Below, piece by piece: positions 22,351 to 36,090 of a stretch of DNA of 64,000 nucleotides. Within the stretch, counting starts at the first letter, position 1. Each line of letters opens with the position of its first letter. A model generated the notes under the pieces. That model was not told the origin of the DNA, searched no databases, and was given only the letters and a program-made list of their open reading frames with translations. The position numbers were made by a program, and so were the translations under genes. The DNA is from Galerina marginata (lineage: Eukaryota; Basidiomycota; Agaricomycetes; Agaricales; Galerinaceae): the NCBI GenBank assembly GCA_023014335.1, contig JAECYW010000009.1, positions 124,001 through 188,000 of the forward strand, given 5' to 3'.

Positions 22351-25250
22351 AACCCGACAGCATAGTAAACCTGGAGGAGCCATCACTGGAGAGTTTTCGT
22401 CAAGTTCGTGGGGTGGGTGTTTGGGGGAAGGGCGCGCAGCTTGGTGCTGATGTCTATGGGGCGTTGCTTGTGCTGCTGGCAGCCGGACGAGTTCGCGAGC
22501 CGGCCATGATTGGGAAGGAGGATGAAGATGACGCGCGGCTAGGACGCATACACTCATCTCCTCTGTACCAGTCCCGAGTCTCGACCTCGCAACATCCACG
22601 TCCACCTCATAACCCACGCATCGCCTGCCCCGTCGATCCATATCCGGCTGCAGGTCTACATATATTCGTTCAACGTTTCGGGCTCCAGCCAGGGAGTTGA
22701 TGAGCACTCAAATCTCGAACTCCCGCCTTACTCTCAAAGCTTGCGCGGATCGTATCATCGTCACCGATTCCGGAATCGCCCCCTAAGAAGACTCTTTCTC
22801 TTAGTCGCGCTGGCAGGTGTGAGGGGTGGGTGGGATTGAAGGGAGGTGCGATGACGCGGGGTCGGGTGGGGCGGACAGCTGATGCTGGTGCTGTTCCCTG
22901 CATTGGTGCTGCTGGTGCTGTCAGAGGCCAAATTGGGAAGGAGGAAACGGACGAGGGAACGACGTTGTCATCGCCAACGCCAATACGAATGCAAGTGAAG
23001 ACCGCAATATCAACTCCTGTCTCTTCTTCATCTCGCCCTTCTGGCTGCCTTGGACGTGCACCATCTGTTCGTGATTGGATCGTCGCCACCATCAGCCACA
23101 CTCCTACTCCCAGCCCTGCTCGTGTTTTACCCTTCCTCACCGTGGCGCGCTGCGCCGCCCAGGTCTCTTCGCTCCCAAAAGCAGAGTAAGCCCTGGGGTG
23201 GGATACGGGCATGGGCTGGTGGAGGAGCCCCTACGGGAGAGGTTTCGTCAAGTTCGCAGGATGGCGTTTGGAGTACGCGCAACGTGGCAGGGTGGGGTTG
23301 GGAGAGGCGGGTCAGGTCGGGCAGCTGATGGTGCTGGCGCGCTGCTGCAGGCAGCGCCGCAGCGGGTGGGTTCGCGAGCTGGCCATGATCGAGGAAGAAG
23401 AGTGGATAGTGTTCGGCTGGGACGCATATACTTGAGTACGAATGCGATGACGACGGTCCACGGGGCCCCTTCTCAACCACATGATCAGCTCGCCTACCTC
23501 GACTTGGCCACATCCACGTTTGCTAGTGCCCAGGCTGCAGGCGAGCATAGCTGCGAGGACGAGCCACGGGCTGCTGCTGCTGCTGCTGCCCCAGCAGTAC
23601 TTGTTTTTGTCGCGTTGGCGGTTTTTTGGAGGAACGACGAACGACGGTCTTCTAAGTCCTAGATCATTATCGCACGTGCAGGTGCCTCGTTCAATATTTA
23701 ACACCTCCCTTCGTCCACTGCAACGAGCATCCCGCTCTTTCCATGACTATATCATATGCACGCATCCGCGCCCGCTCCACCCCGCCCTGCCCATGCTCGT
23801 GCTCGCACTGCGTCCCAAGACGCAGCTTCCGCCGCTGCCCTGCCCCGCCTGTGCCTGTACCTATACCGCTGCTGTCATATCATCCGATACACCAACCCCC
23901 ATCGATGACCACGACATATCCACCTGTGTGGGTGCTCTAATCCAGCTTAGCTGCCCGTCGTCGTTTCCCCGCCCGTTCGAGCTCGTATCGGTCTAGTGCA
24001 CCGAGCACAACTCAACGTGCCCCTCCCCCTCCCCCTCGCGTGGCTAGTCCGCGTGTGAGCGCTTGAGCGGCTGCCGTCTCCCGCCCTCTTCCTGTTCCTT
24101 GGACTTCCCTCTCCACCCTCCCTCCTGCTGTCAATCTCAGGTTTTACTCTCATCCTTCCATCCGAGTCCTGCGCCACGGCTTTGAGGTGAAAAAGAGTAG
24201 GTCGGATTCCTCTCAAACTCGCGTGGGGATTGTACGATCGCTGCTCGTCTTGTGATATGGGAATAGCCGCTGCTGGAGGAAACGTCCATTTGTGCCAGCC
24301 TTCGTTTCCGTCTCCTTGCGGGTGTATGAAGGACGAGCGGACGGCGGGGCGAGGGGTAGCTGATTCTGCTCAGGTGCTGATGCTGGTGTTGGCAGGGCAG
24401 CGTGCTGCTGCTTCGCGTCGTGCTCTCCGTTCGAGGTCAATTCGACAACCGTCCCTGCTCCAGGACAGCGTGGAGGATGTCCAGTCCAGCAATCAGCTTA
24501 GTGCCCTCCCCTCAGCGTGTGTGAAGTAGGAGTCGCCCGCCCCCGCCCTCTTCTCCTCCACTTACCACAGATCATGTTGTTCGTCCCTCCGCCGTGCTTC
24601 CGCCCCCCCCGCCCTGTGCACCGCTCAACAGCTTTACCCTGAAGCATACTTAAAAAGCCTGTGCAGACGAAAACAATCGCTGCTTGTCCTGGTCCTGTGC
24701 CGGGGAGTACGAGAGAGAGGATGAGGTCGGTGCTGCTGGAGAAATCTTCCCATCACAATGGGGTCATGTTGGCGGGCCACGGGTGTGTGAAGGGGTGGAG
24801 GCGGAGGGATGGAGGGCATAGAGGATGCGCGCTGGGTCGGGGAGGTGTGGGCAGCTGGTGCTTCAGAGCCTGCTGAGGGTGAGGCTGCTGGTGCTGCTGA
24901 TCTGGCGCTTGTGATGCCGCCAGTGGGCGGGCGGGTTCGCAAGCTGGGAGGGAGGATGATGAAGGGACGACATCGTACTTGGGGAGCGGGGCGTGCAGGT
25001 TCGGGCAGCCGGCGTGGTAGGAATCGGGTTTTTGCTGCTACTTGTGACTGGTCGTAGGCTTGGTACTGGTATCGCTAACGGGCGCGTGCGTTTTCGACGG
25101 GGAGGATGGAAGTGGAACGACGCTGTCGTCTTGGGGCAATGTCAATATCACAAATGCGGCAAGTCGCTGAATAAAGGCTCGATCTGGCTCCCTTCTAGAC
25201 CGCAGGATTGATGTTAAGCTTGAATTGGCACCCACTTCGGTTTGATAGCG
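22350..25250. repeat. GC-rich segment with internal duplications, copy 1
   Basis: A module with GTTTCGTCAAGTTCG, then GGGTTCGCGAGC(T/C)GGCCATGAT and a GGACGCATAC end occurs at about 22390-22555 and 23240-23435. It is repeated at about 49030-49210 and 49930-50110. A CTG run lies at 23572-23589. Long open frames on both strands here follow from high GC content and are not conserved, so no gene is called. Confidence 0.5.
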
Positions 25251-27300
25251 AAATTACTCGCCGAGTCCAGCGTTGCCTAACCTTGATCTTACCCGCCGGT
25301 CGTATGTGACGCTAGCTCAGCCGCTGCCGACTCCTTCTTTCCCGTCTGTATAAACGGCTGCCAGCTTCGAGCTCGACCTGGAGCCTGGTGGCTTGCTGGC
25401 CCCCTGCTGCGTTGGAATACCATGTTCTGTGGAGGGATTTCGTCATGCTGGTTACTGGTTACTGGGTACTACGGCGGCTACACCGTAATTGATCCTAAAT
25501 CGACTGCCTTCACGGTGATCTGTTTCTTTCGACTAGCTGCAAATTATATCTGTTCTTCCTTTTATTTTATGATTGATCTGTCTGCGACGAATTCTCTGCT
25601 TTTTAGCTTGTAAAAATTGGTGTCATGGTCTCTGTGAATTTGCTTTGTCGTAGAGACCTTCACCAACGGCAAGCACTCTATTCTTGGTCTCTACTTCGTT
25701 CATTATTTTACTGCCAAAAATTCTGCACTCTAAAAGCGTTTGGAAGAGGAGGATCATTAGGAGTCATCGACTAGAAAATGTACGTCTCTAAAATATTTTT
25801 TCTCAGAAAATGACCTGATTTACTTTACAGTTTTCGAATTCCTGTCTAGTGACTAGCTTTATGATCGCCGATTATGCATTTCTTTAAATTTCCTTCGAAC
25901 CCAAACTGTAGAATTTACAGCTGATGTCGTCGCTTGATTGCTTACTCGAGTAGGCTGGACTTTCGAGCGAGGTTGAGGAAGGTATCTGAACACCAGACTT
26001 CCAACTAGCTCAAAGGACCTGGGCTCTTACATTGGGACTTGGGAATAACATGTCGGCTCGCGAATCTCTTGGTTCTTTGAAATCTTTGGCTGAGGACGTG
26101 AGCGCTTATAACAAAATACCTTGCTTCATATGTTCACTGAAGCTGGAATATCTCTCGGGCTCTGAGCCTGGTACAGAATCCTCAGAATAGGCGGGTAAAA
26201 TTCTGACATTGACTGCCTCGACGATGGCGGTTCTGACAGAGGCGTTGGCTTCTATCGTTCAACATTGCGCTGGTTCCTGCGCTCGTAGAAACTGGAATAT
26301 CTCAGGCTCTGAACCAGGTACGAAACCCTTGATACTAGGCGGATAAAAGTCTGACAATGCCTGCTCGACGGTGGCAGTTCTGACAGTGGGCGTTAGTTTC
26401 GACATCGCACTAGCCCTCAACCTCGCTGTTAAATATTTCAAGCACTGCACATGCCAAAGCGTATAAAGCCCAAGGTCACTTCAAGTCGTCTTACGACTAC
26501 TCATCTCACTCAAATGCAACCAAACCTTTTTGGATCATGAAGGCGTCTTACAACTTTGGATAAGTGATCCTATTTTTACTGCTAGTTGCAAGCCAAAAAG
26601 CGAGGTCTGCGAAGACTTCCGTATGCTTCCAACAGATATCCGTTCGTAGGCTTGACTTGAGTCGTAAATTTAATTCTGACAGGCCATCTGACCACAAAAA
26701 CATCTTAGGACTCAGCGAACAAAACGACCATAGGTTTGATATTGCCGCCGAAGAGCGGAGGAAGCGACAATACGAAAGACGCCATTGTCAAGGTCACAAC
26801 TTCGCTTCCATATGGATACGTCGGTTTTGAATTTTCTGCGCCAGTGAAACGATTCCCCGAGTGAGTGGAATCCCAAAATTGGTGCAATGTTTCTCGGTTT
26901 CAATAAAGGTCTAGGTTTGGATTGGTATGGCATCGGTAATGGTACCACCCAGGCGGCGAGCCCTGCCAGAAAGGTATAAGCAACTTTCCAAGTGAACTGC
27001 TGATAATCTAACTGGAATTTATAGCCAGGGTAAAGGACCAGTCGCCATACTGCCAGACGGTCTGATCGCCTAACAGAGCATTCTCAGGTACGTCATGATA
27101 TCTCGACCTCTTTATTGTCTTATTCTGATAGGTGAGAATGATAGAACCAACGCATCGGTGCATTCAGCTGGGGAACTCGGGAATCCCGCTGTTTCTCTAT
27201 GTCCAAAGTCCACTGAAAGCTACGAGGAGAACCAGGTTATGTTCTTTTTCCGATGCCAGCAGTGTTCTGCAACTTAATTCAACGGTGACGATTCTTTAAC
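25250..27300. other. Low-information spacer
   Basis: About 25640-26300 is duplicated at 51235-51850, including two tandem copies of a GAAACTGGAATATCTC...GTACGAAACC-type motif (about 26140 and 26285). A plus-strand stretch at about 26757-26840 could encode VTTSLPYGYVGFEFSAPVKR but no gene can be built around it. Confidence 0.3.
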
Positions 27301-29770
27301 GCTTTTCAGATTAGCGGCTTCTGACTTGCTGCTGGAGGATTCCAGCGTTACACATTTTCCAATCAAAAGTATAGATATTATCAGGGCTGAACAGTTCGGT
27401 TTTGTTACGAAGGAGTTGGGTATTTGAAGTTATATTTCCGTGTACAATCTGTGTTCTACTTGTCCTCGTGTGATCGAAATAATATGGTGTTTACTTTCAA
27501 TGCCCGGTTTTATTTATCGTGAGCTTCTAAAAATATAATTATTTGCGAATCCAAGGCACTTCATTTTATATGTGTAGCATCTAAACTTGTTTACCTATCG
27601 AGGTAAACTGTGAATGACTAAAAGTTAACCTTAAGTTGAACAAAAGCGTGAAGGAATAACCAGACCCTACCGCATTATCTAACTTATCTTGACTCGTTTT
27701 GACTCCATCTAAATGGTATAATTCCGGAATTTTTGTAGTAGACGGAGTTACTAATTGACGACGGAGTTACTAATTGATGTACCCCGGGGCTTTATCTCAA
27801 ATTTAGTTGTGCAGAAATTTCATTAGGAATCCACATACACTCGAGTACATGCCGCCAGAGTTCAAAGTCCTAGGGTGTTTTGAATGTAATTAGAGTGCAA
27901 ATGTGAGCTGGACTGCTGGAGATCGCTGTGCTAAGAAGAACTGACAGGTTTTGCGAACAAAACAACGGTTTTCCAGGAGTATTATGGGTACAAGTACTAG
28001 TGTAAGAGCGAGTATTGCATTTGTGGATAGGGGCGTGTCGCGTCACCTTGTCAATCACGTGTTGGTTTGGGATCAATTTTGGAGCTTGGTGGTCTTCCTG
28101 CCCTCCCGGACAATCAACCACCCTTCCGTGTTTGTTTCCCCAATGTGCAGTTCTCATTCGATCCTTTGCTGCATGTCAAATTCACTTGTGGCCTCTATTC
28201 TCATGGAATTCCGATGTCTTGAAGATCCTAACGGCCAGTGTGTGACGCCCCACACTGGGGATAAGTAGCTCCTCGCTTTTCCTGGCTCTTTACGATCTTT
28301 TGGATGCTTTAACGCGAATTCTAAGTTAGAAATAGCATCAAGCTTCTCGGAGATAAACCCTTTGCTGACTTTTCCTCAGATCCAGGCTCGTACTATGACC
28401 AACCACCATTTTGCAACCGCAGTCCTTCCTTACGAGAGACACTGGCACGGAGGTGCCGATTTCGCATCATCACTGGAATCAAAACATGAGCTAGATAGTG
28501 GAGAAGCGAACGACTAGGTACGTACCTACTTGTCTATTGCTTCCTCAGAAGTTGATGAACACGCTTTGTCGTTCTGTAGCTCAACTTTGGTGCGTTGTTT
28601 CCCATTCCATGATCCGCTCTTCCTCGCGATACTTGGACTAATTCAAGGCCTGGTATCTCCCCGCTACTCAAGCCATGCCCTCTACCCTGCTCTTCCCGTG
28701 TTGTGAAATAGGAAAGAAAGCCCGAGTCGCACAGCTGTGCTGTGCATTCAATTCCCGAATGTACCCGCCAAGCGCCTCCACTTCGAACGCTTCCTTTAAA
28801 CTTTAAAGGCTGAACACTTCCTGTTGACTTCCTAGTTTTACTTCGTCTGTACCTGCACGCCTGTTCGCGATTGAACACGCCACCGTCGCAGCTCTCCTCG
28901 CTAGAGGAGCGCCCGCCCTCCGGATCTGTCCATACAGCAGCATCGCGTCGTTCTTTGGCCCCAAAAATAAAACCTAAAGTAGACTCTGAAGCTCGCACCA
29001 ATCATGTCATCGTGAGCTCAGGTGCTGCATCGATAGCAGTACTGCAGGAGCCAATTGACAATGGCAATTCATTGGACGCGACACCATGGACTTTCGAGCG
29101 GCTCAATGGCGGTACTTAATCGGCCGCGCTGTTCCGACTTCACCGATACCTGGTCGGTATTCTGAACTTGGGATCTTTTGCCCATAGATCTCAGTTCGCG
29201 TATACGGGCATGTTGTTGGGGAAGACGAATATGGCGTATATTGCTCATGGTGTATGTACATAAATTCAATAAATATGCATCTTTGTCTCAAGATAGAATT
29301 TGTTGAACAGGCGCCAAAAAATGTTTTCCCAATCTCCTCACTCATGACGAGACATCAGCTCTCGCCACGAGAGTGACGAAAAATCCTAGGGGATATAACG
29401 GTTTCGTCAAGTAGCAGCTCAACGAGTAGCCTCAAGAGCCTCAGCAGCCAGTTAGGTATTAAAAAACCATTTCTATATTCTCTTCTTTCTCAAAAAAAGT
29501 GCTAAGGTTACCCGCAGTTACCGTGTCCCCAAACTGGCCTCCAATCCACTTTTGTCCTATAATCCATTACGCGTGGAGCCTGCCGGTAGTCTGTAGATCT
29601 CTTCCACCCCATTGTCTAACTACATACCCCGGAGCAAATGGGGCCTATTATAATTTACACTTGGATCTGCTGGCAAGCCTCTGAATCGAGAGATGGGGGA
29701 TTCAGAGCGGTTGAAATTGTCCATGGTGGTACGAGTACTGGAGGAGGACGGTTGGTATGTATATTGTTGA
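27300..29770. other. No recognisable gene
   Basis: A/T-rich up to about 27900, with a small tandem duplication GACGGAGTTACTAATTGA at about 27743 and 27761. A diverged copy of the regulatory element lies near 28031. No open frame is supported by homology within the window. Confidence 0.4.
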
Positions 29771-30830
29771 CGATTGGCGACGATCCATTACTTAAACTTC
29801 GGCTCTAGGAGTTTAAAATGCAATCAAAGGTGTAGATTTAAATAGTATTGGAATGCATGAAATCGCCGTGAAATGCAAAGTGTTCAATCCTTAGGGCCCT
29901 AGGGGCGCGTCGCGTCATCTTATGAGTCACGTGTTACGTGTTGAGATCAATTTTTTGTCCATCCGCCCTCCCTGCCATCCCTCTTCCATCACCTCACAAT
30001 CGTCTCTCGGTCCTTTACTTACGGTTTGCTGAATACGGTTCATCTGTGGCCTATATTTAGGGGCATCTTCGACGCCTTGAAGATCCCAGCCGTTCGTGCG
30101 ACGCCGGCGCTTTCAAGTTGTGCATGCCGTTACCCTGTTTATTGACGTCCTTCACGATCTCCTGGATGTCGTCATGAGTTCTAGAATTCCGGTGAAGAAG
30201 GACATTTATTGAATTCGAGATTTTGCTAATCTTTTTCAAGAATAATGGCTCTTGAAACTTGAGATCTTGCAGCCCAGTTTTTTCTTTTGGTCCTGCAATT
30301 CTTCTTGTTTCAAGGCCCACGAGCGCCGATCCCGCATCTTCATTGAAATCGCGTTACAGGTCTTTACTGGAGAAACCAGGCCACTAGGTACGTGCTTCAT
30401 TCCCTTTACTTCCTTTGGAGTGGAAGCTGAACAAACTTCGTATTTCTCAGCTCGCCGTTGGCGTTACTTTACCCCATTCTAAGATCTCCTCCCCCTTCGA
30501 CCCCCTCTTCTGAGCCTCCCAGAAAACCTGTCGCTATTACCACGATACTCGACTGCCACGTCAATTCGTCGCCTGGCTCCGTACCTCGAGCTGGACCCGC
30601 ACCATTTGTCCGCAATTTGGTCATCGCTATCACCTATTCCCCGCCCTTTCGCCAACCGTCTCCGCTCGGTGGGAGGTGGATGATTTACAAATCCTCTGAT
30701 CCAAATATCCTCGTCCGCCGTCATCGTAGGCCTCCCGCTGCACCCTCCTTCCCTCAGGCTCTGTCCTGCTCGCGGCCTGCCTGTTCCCATCCAGGTGCAT
30801 GCACCACCTGCTACCCCACAGTTTTTCGGT
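29770..30830. repeat. Dispersed segment D, copy 2
   Basis: Homologous to 21150-22350 and 47980-48950. It ends abruptly at ACAGTTTTTCGGTGAATGAGCC, where block 2 begins with the relic promoter. Confidence 0.6.
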
Positions 30831-31115
30831 GAATGAGCCAGAATAGATCAATTTCTAATGTAAACGGGTTAACGTCAAAAAACCTGTGCCCGCTTTCAGT
30901 TTTCCCACCTCGTTTACGTTGACTTCTCTCGGTCTCATGAAGCCGTATCTATCTACCATCTTCAGACCGATGTGCTTGGTGTAACGAGTATAACTATGAG
31001 TAACACGACTCTTGTCACCAGACCACAGGTTGAGAGATGCAGGCCAAAACGAGGCGAACAGGAACTTCCCACAGACTTGAGCGGTTAGAGTGATATATAA
31101 AACTAACGCGAATGG
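30830..31115 (+). pseudogene. Relic promoter of deleted surface-protein gene (block 2)
   Basis: Aligns with 6955-7293, including TATATAA (31094-31100). It jumps at GGATTTCGG directly to sequence matching 8575 onward, so about 1.28 kb containing the whole reading frame is absent. Block 1 shows what was lost. Confidence 0.65.
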
Positions 31116-31581
31116 ATTTCGGATTAATTGATTTCATTTGAAAGTTGTTCTTAAATAAGAAGACGTTCCATCTGCAACGAACCTTTGGCGGAGCGGCGAA
31201 CTTCAGCACCAGCTCTTGGTACTCCTAATCGCTCTAACCGCATACATTTTCGGACCTTCCTCTCTTCAATTTTCCGCGTGCCATGGATTTCTTTTTAGTT
31301 CTTTAGTCCTTGAGAATTTGAACTGAATTAGCTCGTTAGCTTCACCGGGAATTGATAACGTCCGACAGGATAACGAGCTGTACTTTGCATTTGGTGGAGT
31401 TCGTCAGTTAAATAAAGAAGGTAGAAAGCCACAAGATATGAATTCACTGCCAAGTCAAAGTATACACATTTTCTAGGGTTTTTCTAATAACTAAAACGAC
31501 GTTCTTCACGAGCCCACGCTGTACCAAAAAATTCGAGGACCATTTGCCGAGTGTAGATTTCCGGATGTGCTGGACGACTTT

Positions 31582-32257
31582 TCAGCCAGAGTTGACGAAC
31601 TCCCAGCGGGTCTCGGAGGCGCCTCCATTTTCGACCAAGATGACCTGGGAAAAAAAGATTCAACAATTAAAAGCTATCAGACCAAAGGTCAGGTCAAATC
31701 TCACGTTGCGTGCAATGGTAAAGTTATCGGCAGCGAACTTGGGGTCGTTGACGAGCTTGATGCTGGAGGAAAACTTTGTAAATTTAACGGAGAATAAGCG
31801 TACGACGAACACTTACTTCCACAATCCAGTGCTCGCGGCCTTGAGCGACCACTTGTAGTCGCCTTCCTGCCACTCGAGGTAGCGTTTACCGTTCGAATCC
31901 GTTTTCTGATCATACGAAGTCGAACATTAATATTACGCAATGGAGAAAATGAAGAAAATCCAAAAAAACGATGAACTCACCCCGGAATCGGCGACGCTCA
32001 AGTTGGAGTCCGACTTGATCGTGTAGGCCCCGGTTTGATCGACGGAGACGGTCAGTTTCTACAGCGAGAAAAAAAAAAGTTAAACTTGTGAGCTCAACAT
32101 TCACAACATTGACGAGCGCACTTACCGCCTCCTTGGGGACCTGGTCGCCAATTTTAATGGTGGTAACTGCATCACCTGAGCTGGTCTTGTTGTTGGGCAC
32201 GATGTAGTACCCGGTCTTGCGGTTCCTGATGAGGTAAATACCTGGTGTGACGGACAT
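31582..32257 (-). CDS. Beta-trefoil-like small protein, copy 2
   Basis: Exons on the minus strand: 32257-32126, 32058-31981, 31905-31817, 31762-31705 and 31644-31582. Exon lengths are identical to copy 1 (132, 78, 89, 58, 63 nt), all splice sites are intact, 139 aa. It differs by few residues (for example NNKTSSG where the others have NNETSSG). The TATAAATA box upstream is kept. The full conservation of reading frame while the neighbouring surface-protein gene was deleted argues that this gene is retained by selection. Biochemical role as uncertain as for copy 1. Confidence 0.75.
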
Positions 32258-32329
32258 GATATTCGAGGCTGAATGAGCGAGTTGGTGATACTGAAGAAAT
32301 ATGAAAGTCGGATCTGTATTTATATATTT

Positions 32330-34402
32330 TCCTTTCAACTATGTTTCCGTTGCCGAGGACTGACGCAAGTTGGGTGTATGCTGAGTCTGTGGATTCTCGA
32401 CTTCAGTCGTGGCGGCGGCGAGAATGGAAGGGCTGTACTCGAATGCACCTTTGAATTCTGATGTCAATTACAAGATGTTGGACCGTGCTATCCTGCAAGC
32501 TGATTCGTCATTACTTTCAAACATTTCGAATAGCACACTCACACCGTCCTTAGCTCGTTTGAGGGCCTTATTTACGAACAGATTGAGGAGGGACACACTC
32601 TGCCATCGCAAGGAAAGGGAATTCTGCAAGTTAACCATGCTTTATTTTGACGGCTTGCTCGATGTGACCTTTCAAACAAGCTGGAATGATGTAATACCTT
32701 TACTTGTGGCGTTCATGGAATCCCAATAGCGATAGGTATATGGAAAAAAAAAATATGACGACATGCGAGCAAGAAAGCGTGCTTCCATACGCATAGATAT
32801 TGTTGCACGATTTGATATCGGAGAAAGTATGCTTCCATACGCATAAATATCGATGCACGATTGGATATCGGGAGGAAACGGAATCACCGTGCCTATCGTC
32901 AAAAGAAAGAAGGCATCCTAATCAGTACTCATAAACGAAGAGGGATATCATGCCATGAACTCACTAGGAGCGACAAAAAGGGCTGCCACTGACGCCATCT
33001 TCATACGGCGTTGCAGTTGCTTCCTGAACGATACTAAACGTGTCGAGAGCACTGGGACCGGGAATTCCATACATAACGGACCACTCAACTCGATGGAGTC
33101 GACAAAAACCCGAGAAGGTGCACCAGCAAATCTTTTTGTAAATGAACAAATCAGACGACGGACAGGCAACGAGGTGAGCGTTATGAACTGATGTCGAGGC
33201 CCATGTTCTCCGTTACTGTGCTCGGCGCTCCTACGTGCAAAAGTTAGTTTTGTAGATTTACGATCAAAAGGTCGAGAAAAAGTCGTTCGAAAAAGTCAAG
33301 GGTAGGGGGTACACGAGGATAGAGGTGTAGGATACGTCTGATGATATAAATTGTTACTACGTTAGTTATGTCGCTTAGAAGGGGGAGAAGGAAGAAAACT
33401 ACCTATTACATACTCTAGCTATAAGCAGATCCGAGTCGCCTCATCAGTCGCTCGGCTTTTCTAGGCTCGCAGAATTTCCTGCAGCCCAAGAGATACACCA
33501 CCCAGTCGACGCGATAGATAAAGTCGAATACCTACAGGGGTGTCAATTATATAGGATATGGGCAGGACATACGCAATCTCTTGATATTTCTATATGCTTC
33601 ACGCCAGCTGGGACCGACACGTATACAGCACAGCAATACTATAGAACGGAATTCAGATAACGGAGAGATGGAAAAAGGATAGAAAACGTACATCGACACC
33701 TCGACTCCTAAGCTCCGACGGCGAGACTCATGGGCGTCGCTGAAAACTGAGGCGCGGATGACAAGCGTGGTCCAAGATCTTCACATTCCGGTTGCATATC
33801 TGAGCCTGACGCAATTCAACTGCTTAAGTTCGCGCGTACAATCAACGAAAAAAGCGAAATTGAATTTACCTCGCCCGTTATGATGAATCTACTTAGTCAA
33901 GGGCTGTCGGAGGTTATCAAATGTTCTTCCCGGGCCAAGACGAATAAAATTTAGCGCATACTATATGCATATGGAACAGGCTGAAAACCTGCTCGTCCTG
34001 CGCTGGACCTAAGACGACGGAGGTTGTAGGTGAACTGTCCAATCGATGGTATATCAGCCTGGCTCCGTATCTAAAACGTAAAGGAAGGATAGACGAGAAA
34101 CATTCGTACCACCGTCGAGACGCCTAAACCTCTCGCTTTCCGCGTCGACAAATCGGATTCGCATATGAACTCGTGGCATTTCCTCCTCCTTCAATTTGTG
34201 ACCTCACGACGGCCGAGGTGAAAGTGGTTGGGCCAATAGACTAGCGGACTGCGGACTGCGGCCGACAGTTTATTTCGACAGTCAAGTGGTCCTGGATCTG
34301 CCGATCCGCAACGAAGGCTGGAAATGAACGATGAGCTCGATCCGAGTTCCTAGAGTCGAATATTTGTGACACCAGGAGAGGATGAAAGGAGAGAAAACAT
34401 AC
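32330..34402. other. Unassigned block segment, block 2
   Basis: Counterpart of 9700-12110, with no named gene. A pair of GCTTCCATACGCATA(G/A)ATAT repeats (about 32780 and 32828) recurs in all three blocks (10152/10211 and 56828/56877). Confidence 0.35.
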
Positions 34403-34410
34403 GTTGATAC

Positions 34411-35178
34411 AGCTGACCCAGCTCTCCCCCACACTGACTTTCCCGAAAAAGAAATAAAGCGCACGTGCAGCCTCCTAGAGCCTTTTAGTTTATTAATAAC
34501 AGCTTTTTATTATCGGACAGATGCTCTAACGGTTAGGTAGACTTCCTAGAAGTGGTTCCCACGCTATTGTGGACGTCTTCGGTTCGATTCCTGCAGTGCG
34601 TAATTGTTTTCTATCTCTTAACTATGGTTCCCACTGCTCCACTGCGCTTTACCGCCTGCTTTTTGCTTCCCACCTGTATTTCCTTTCGTTTATTCTCCAT
34701 TTAGGTGGATTTAAATTGATTTCTTGACATCTACCATCAACCCTTCTGCATGAGTAAAGCTTGCTAGAAATTAGTCATTAAATTCAAAAGATAAATCGTA
34801 AAAATACCGGTATTTACTAGAAATATTTGTTGTAAATGTGCTTTATTTACTCCTAATATTTAGAAGAGGTTTGGATTGATTCTACCAACTCTAACTAAAG
34901 AATTGGTCCAAAGACCTTGCCTGGACTGCAAAAACCCTGTTAAATTCGTTTATTTACCCTAAAAATCTCCTCTACATTCAACTCAGGATAATTTTAAACT
35001 ACTTATTAGAGTCTTAGGACTGATGACCTTTAAAATTTACCACCATCTTTGAAATTGACGAGCCCACACTGACTTCAAGGCGACATTGTCAGCGGACCGT
35101 CAGTGTGGCTGTGCGAGTTCCCTTATAAGGGTTTCGGTGATGTCCGAAATGTCAGTGTGGGGGAGAGCAAGGGAACTT
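34411..35178. mobile_element. hAT-like non-autonomous element
   Basis: A 768-bp insertion absent from blocks 1 and 3. It is flanked by an 8-bp target duplication GTTGATAC (34403-34410 and 35179-35186); block 1 has the single empty site near 12109. Perfect 18-bp inverted repeats GCTCTCCCCCACACTGAC lie 10 bp inside the ends (34421-34438 and, inverted, 35151-35168), and the same CACACTGAC motif recurs subterminally near 35065 and 35099. There is no transposase. An 8-bp duplication with subterminal repeats is typical of hAT elements. Confidence 0.75.
34515..34610 (+). ncRNA. tRNA-like Pol III promoter unit inside the insertion
   Basis: A-box-like TGCTCTAACGG (34522-34532), exact B box GGTTCGATTCC (34581-34591) and a TTTT stop (34607-34610). 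The acceptor and T stems do not pair well, so it is a tRNA-derived relic or SINE-like promoter and not a working tRNA. Confidence 0.35.
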
Positions 35179-35186
35179 GTTGATAC

Positions 35187-36090
35187 CACTTCATTGAAAA
35201 TTGGAAGGCTGAGCTTTGCAAAGCCCGCTGGAGAGCCTTTGTGCGCCGAGAAACAACCTATCGTGCGCATGAGCTCTTGATGCGCTGCTGGAAGCTGGTT
35301 TATGAAATGGTGCAGGCGATTGTAGAAAGTCGCTCTTTCTTCGCAGGCAGTAGGGCTGCTTGAGAGGGTGATGAAGAGGGCATTGAGAGGGGTTGGGGTC
35401 GACGTCTTTCCGCACGCATTGGTGGGGCCGAGAAGATGCTGCTGCCGACATAAATGGCGCATCCGTGACGACGATTGATTGACCACTAGTTGAATCGAAT
35501 TCGGTGATCGTCGTCGTAGGTTCGGATCGGTGGTTGTTCTCTTGACACCGAACACGTGACTCGTATCGCGACGCGACGCGCCACCACCGTCCTCACTCTT
35601 AATTCAGTATCTCTCCTTCCCGCCTTCCAACTACGTATTTCTTCCAATATTTGAAGGCACCAAGTTTATAGATAGCATTATATAACACGTCCTACCGGGA
35701 CTGCCAGTGTACGTTGCCCGGGCCAAATCTAGTCTCAGACCTTGTCGTTCGAAACTCTCATGCAGTCAAAATTAATCTGTGGGGACTGCGGTCTGATAAG
35801 AAACGAGGAAGGGATGAGGAGCATGGCGCAAGACCGTTTGAGGAGGTTGAAGCGTTGACTATTGACCTTGAATCGCCGAAGAAGACAGGTGAATGAAAAC
35901 ATCTATAACATCACCTCATTGCAGCCTCGTGTTCACTGGCATGAAAGACGCCTATATAACGTCTTCCACCGCTACTCCTCGTAATTCTACTTGCCTACCT
36001 GCGTGCTAGTCTGCGTTTAACAGTGCGTACTTGTCCACTCCTTTCATTCATCTTGGTCCTCACCTCCTGTAAAAGTCGAATCTCTGGATT
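35187..36090. promoter_or_regulatory. Upstream region of glycine-rich gene 2
   Basis: Contains the minus-oriented CACGTG element at 35552-35581 and TATATAA at 35953-35959, 138 bp before the ATG. Otherwise as 12120-13048 in block 1. Confidence 0.5.

Noticed and set aside
22079..24216. Many 70-200-codon open frames on both strands in the GC-rich segments
   Set aside because: High GC suppresses stops; frames do not match between the duplicated copies at 48-51 kb and show no family pattern.
34515..34610. Functional tRNA gene
   Set aside because: A and B boxes are present but the acceptor and T stems do not pair, and the unit lies inside a transposon-like insertion.
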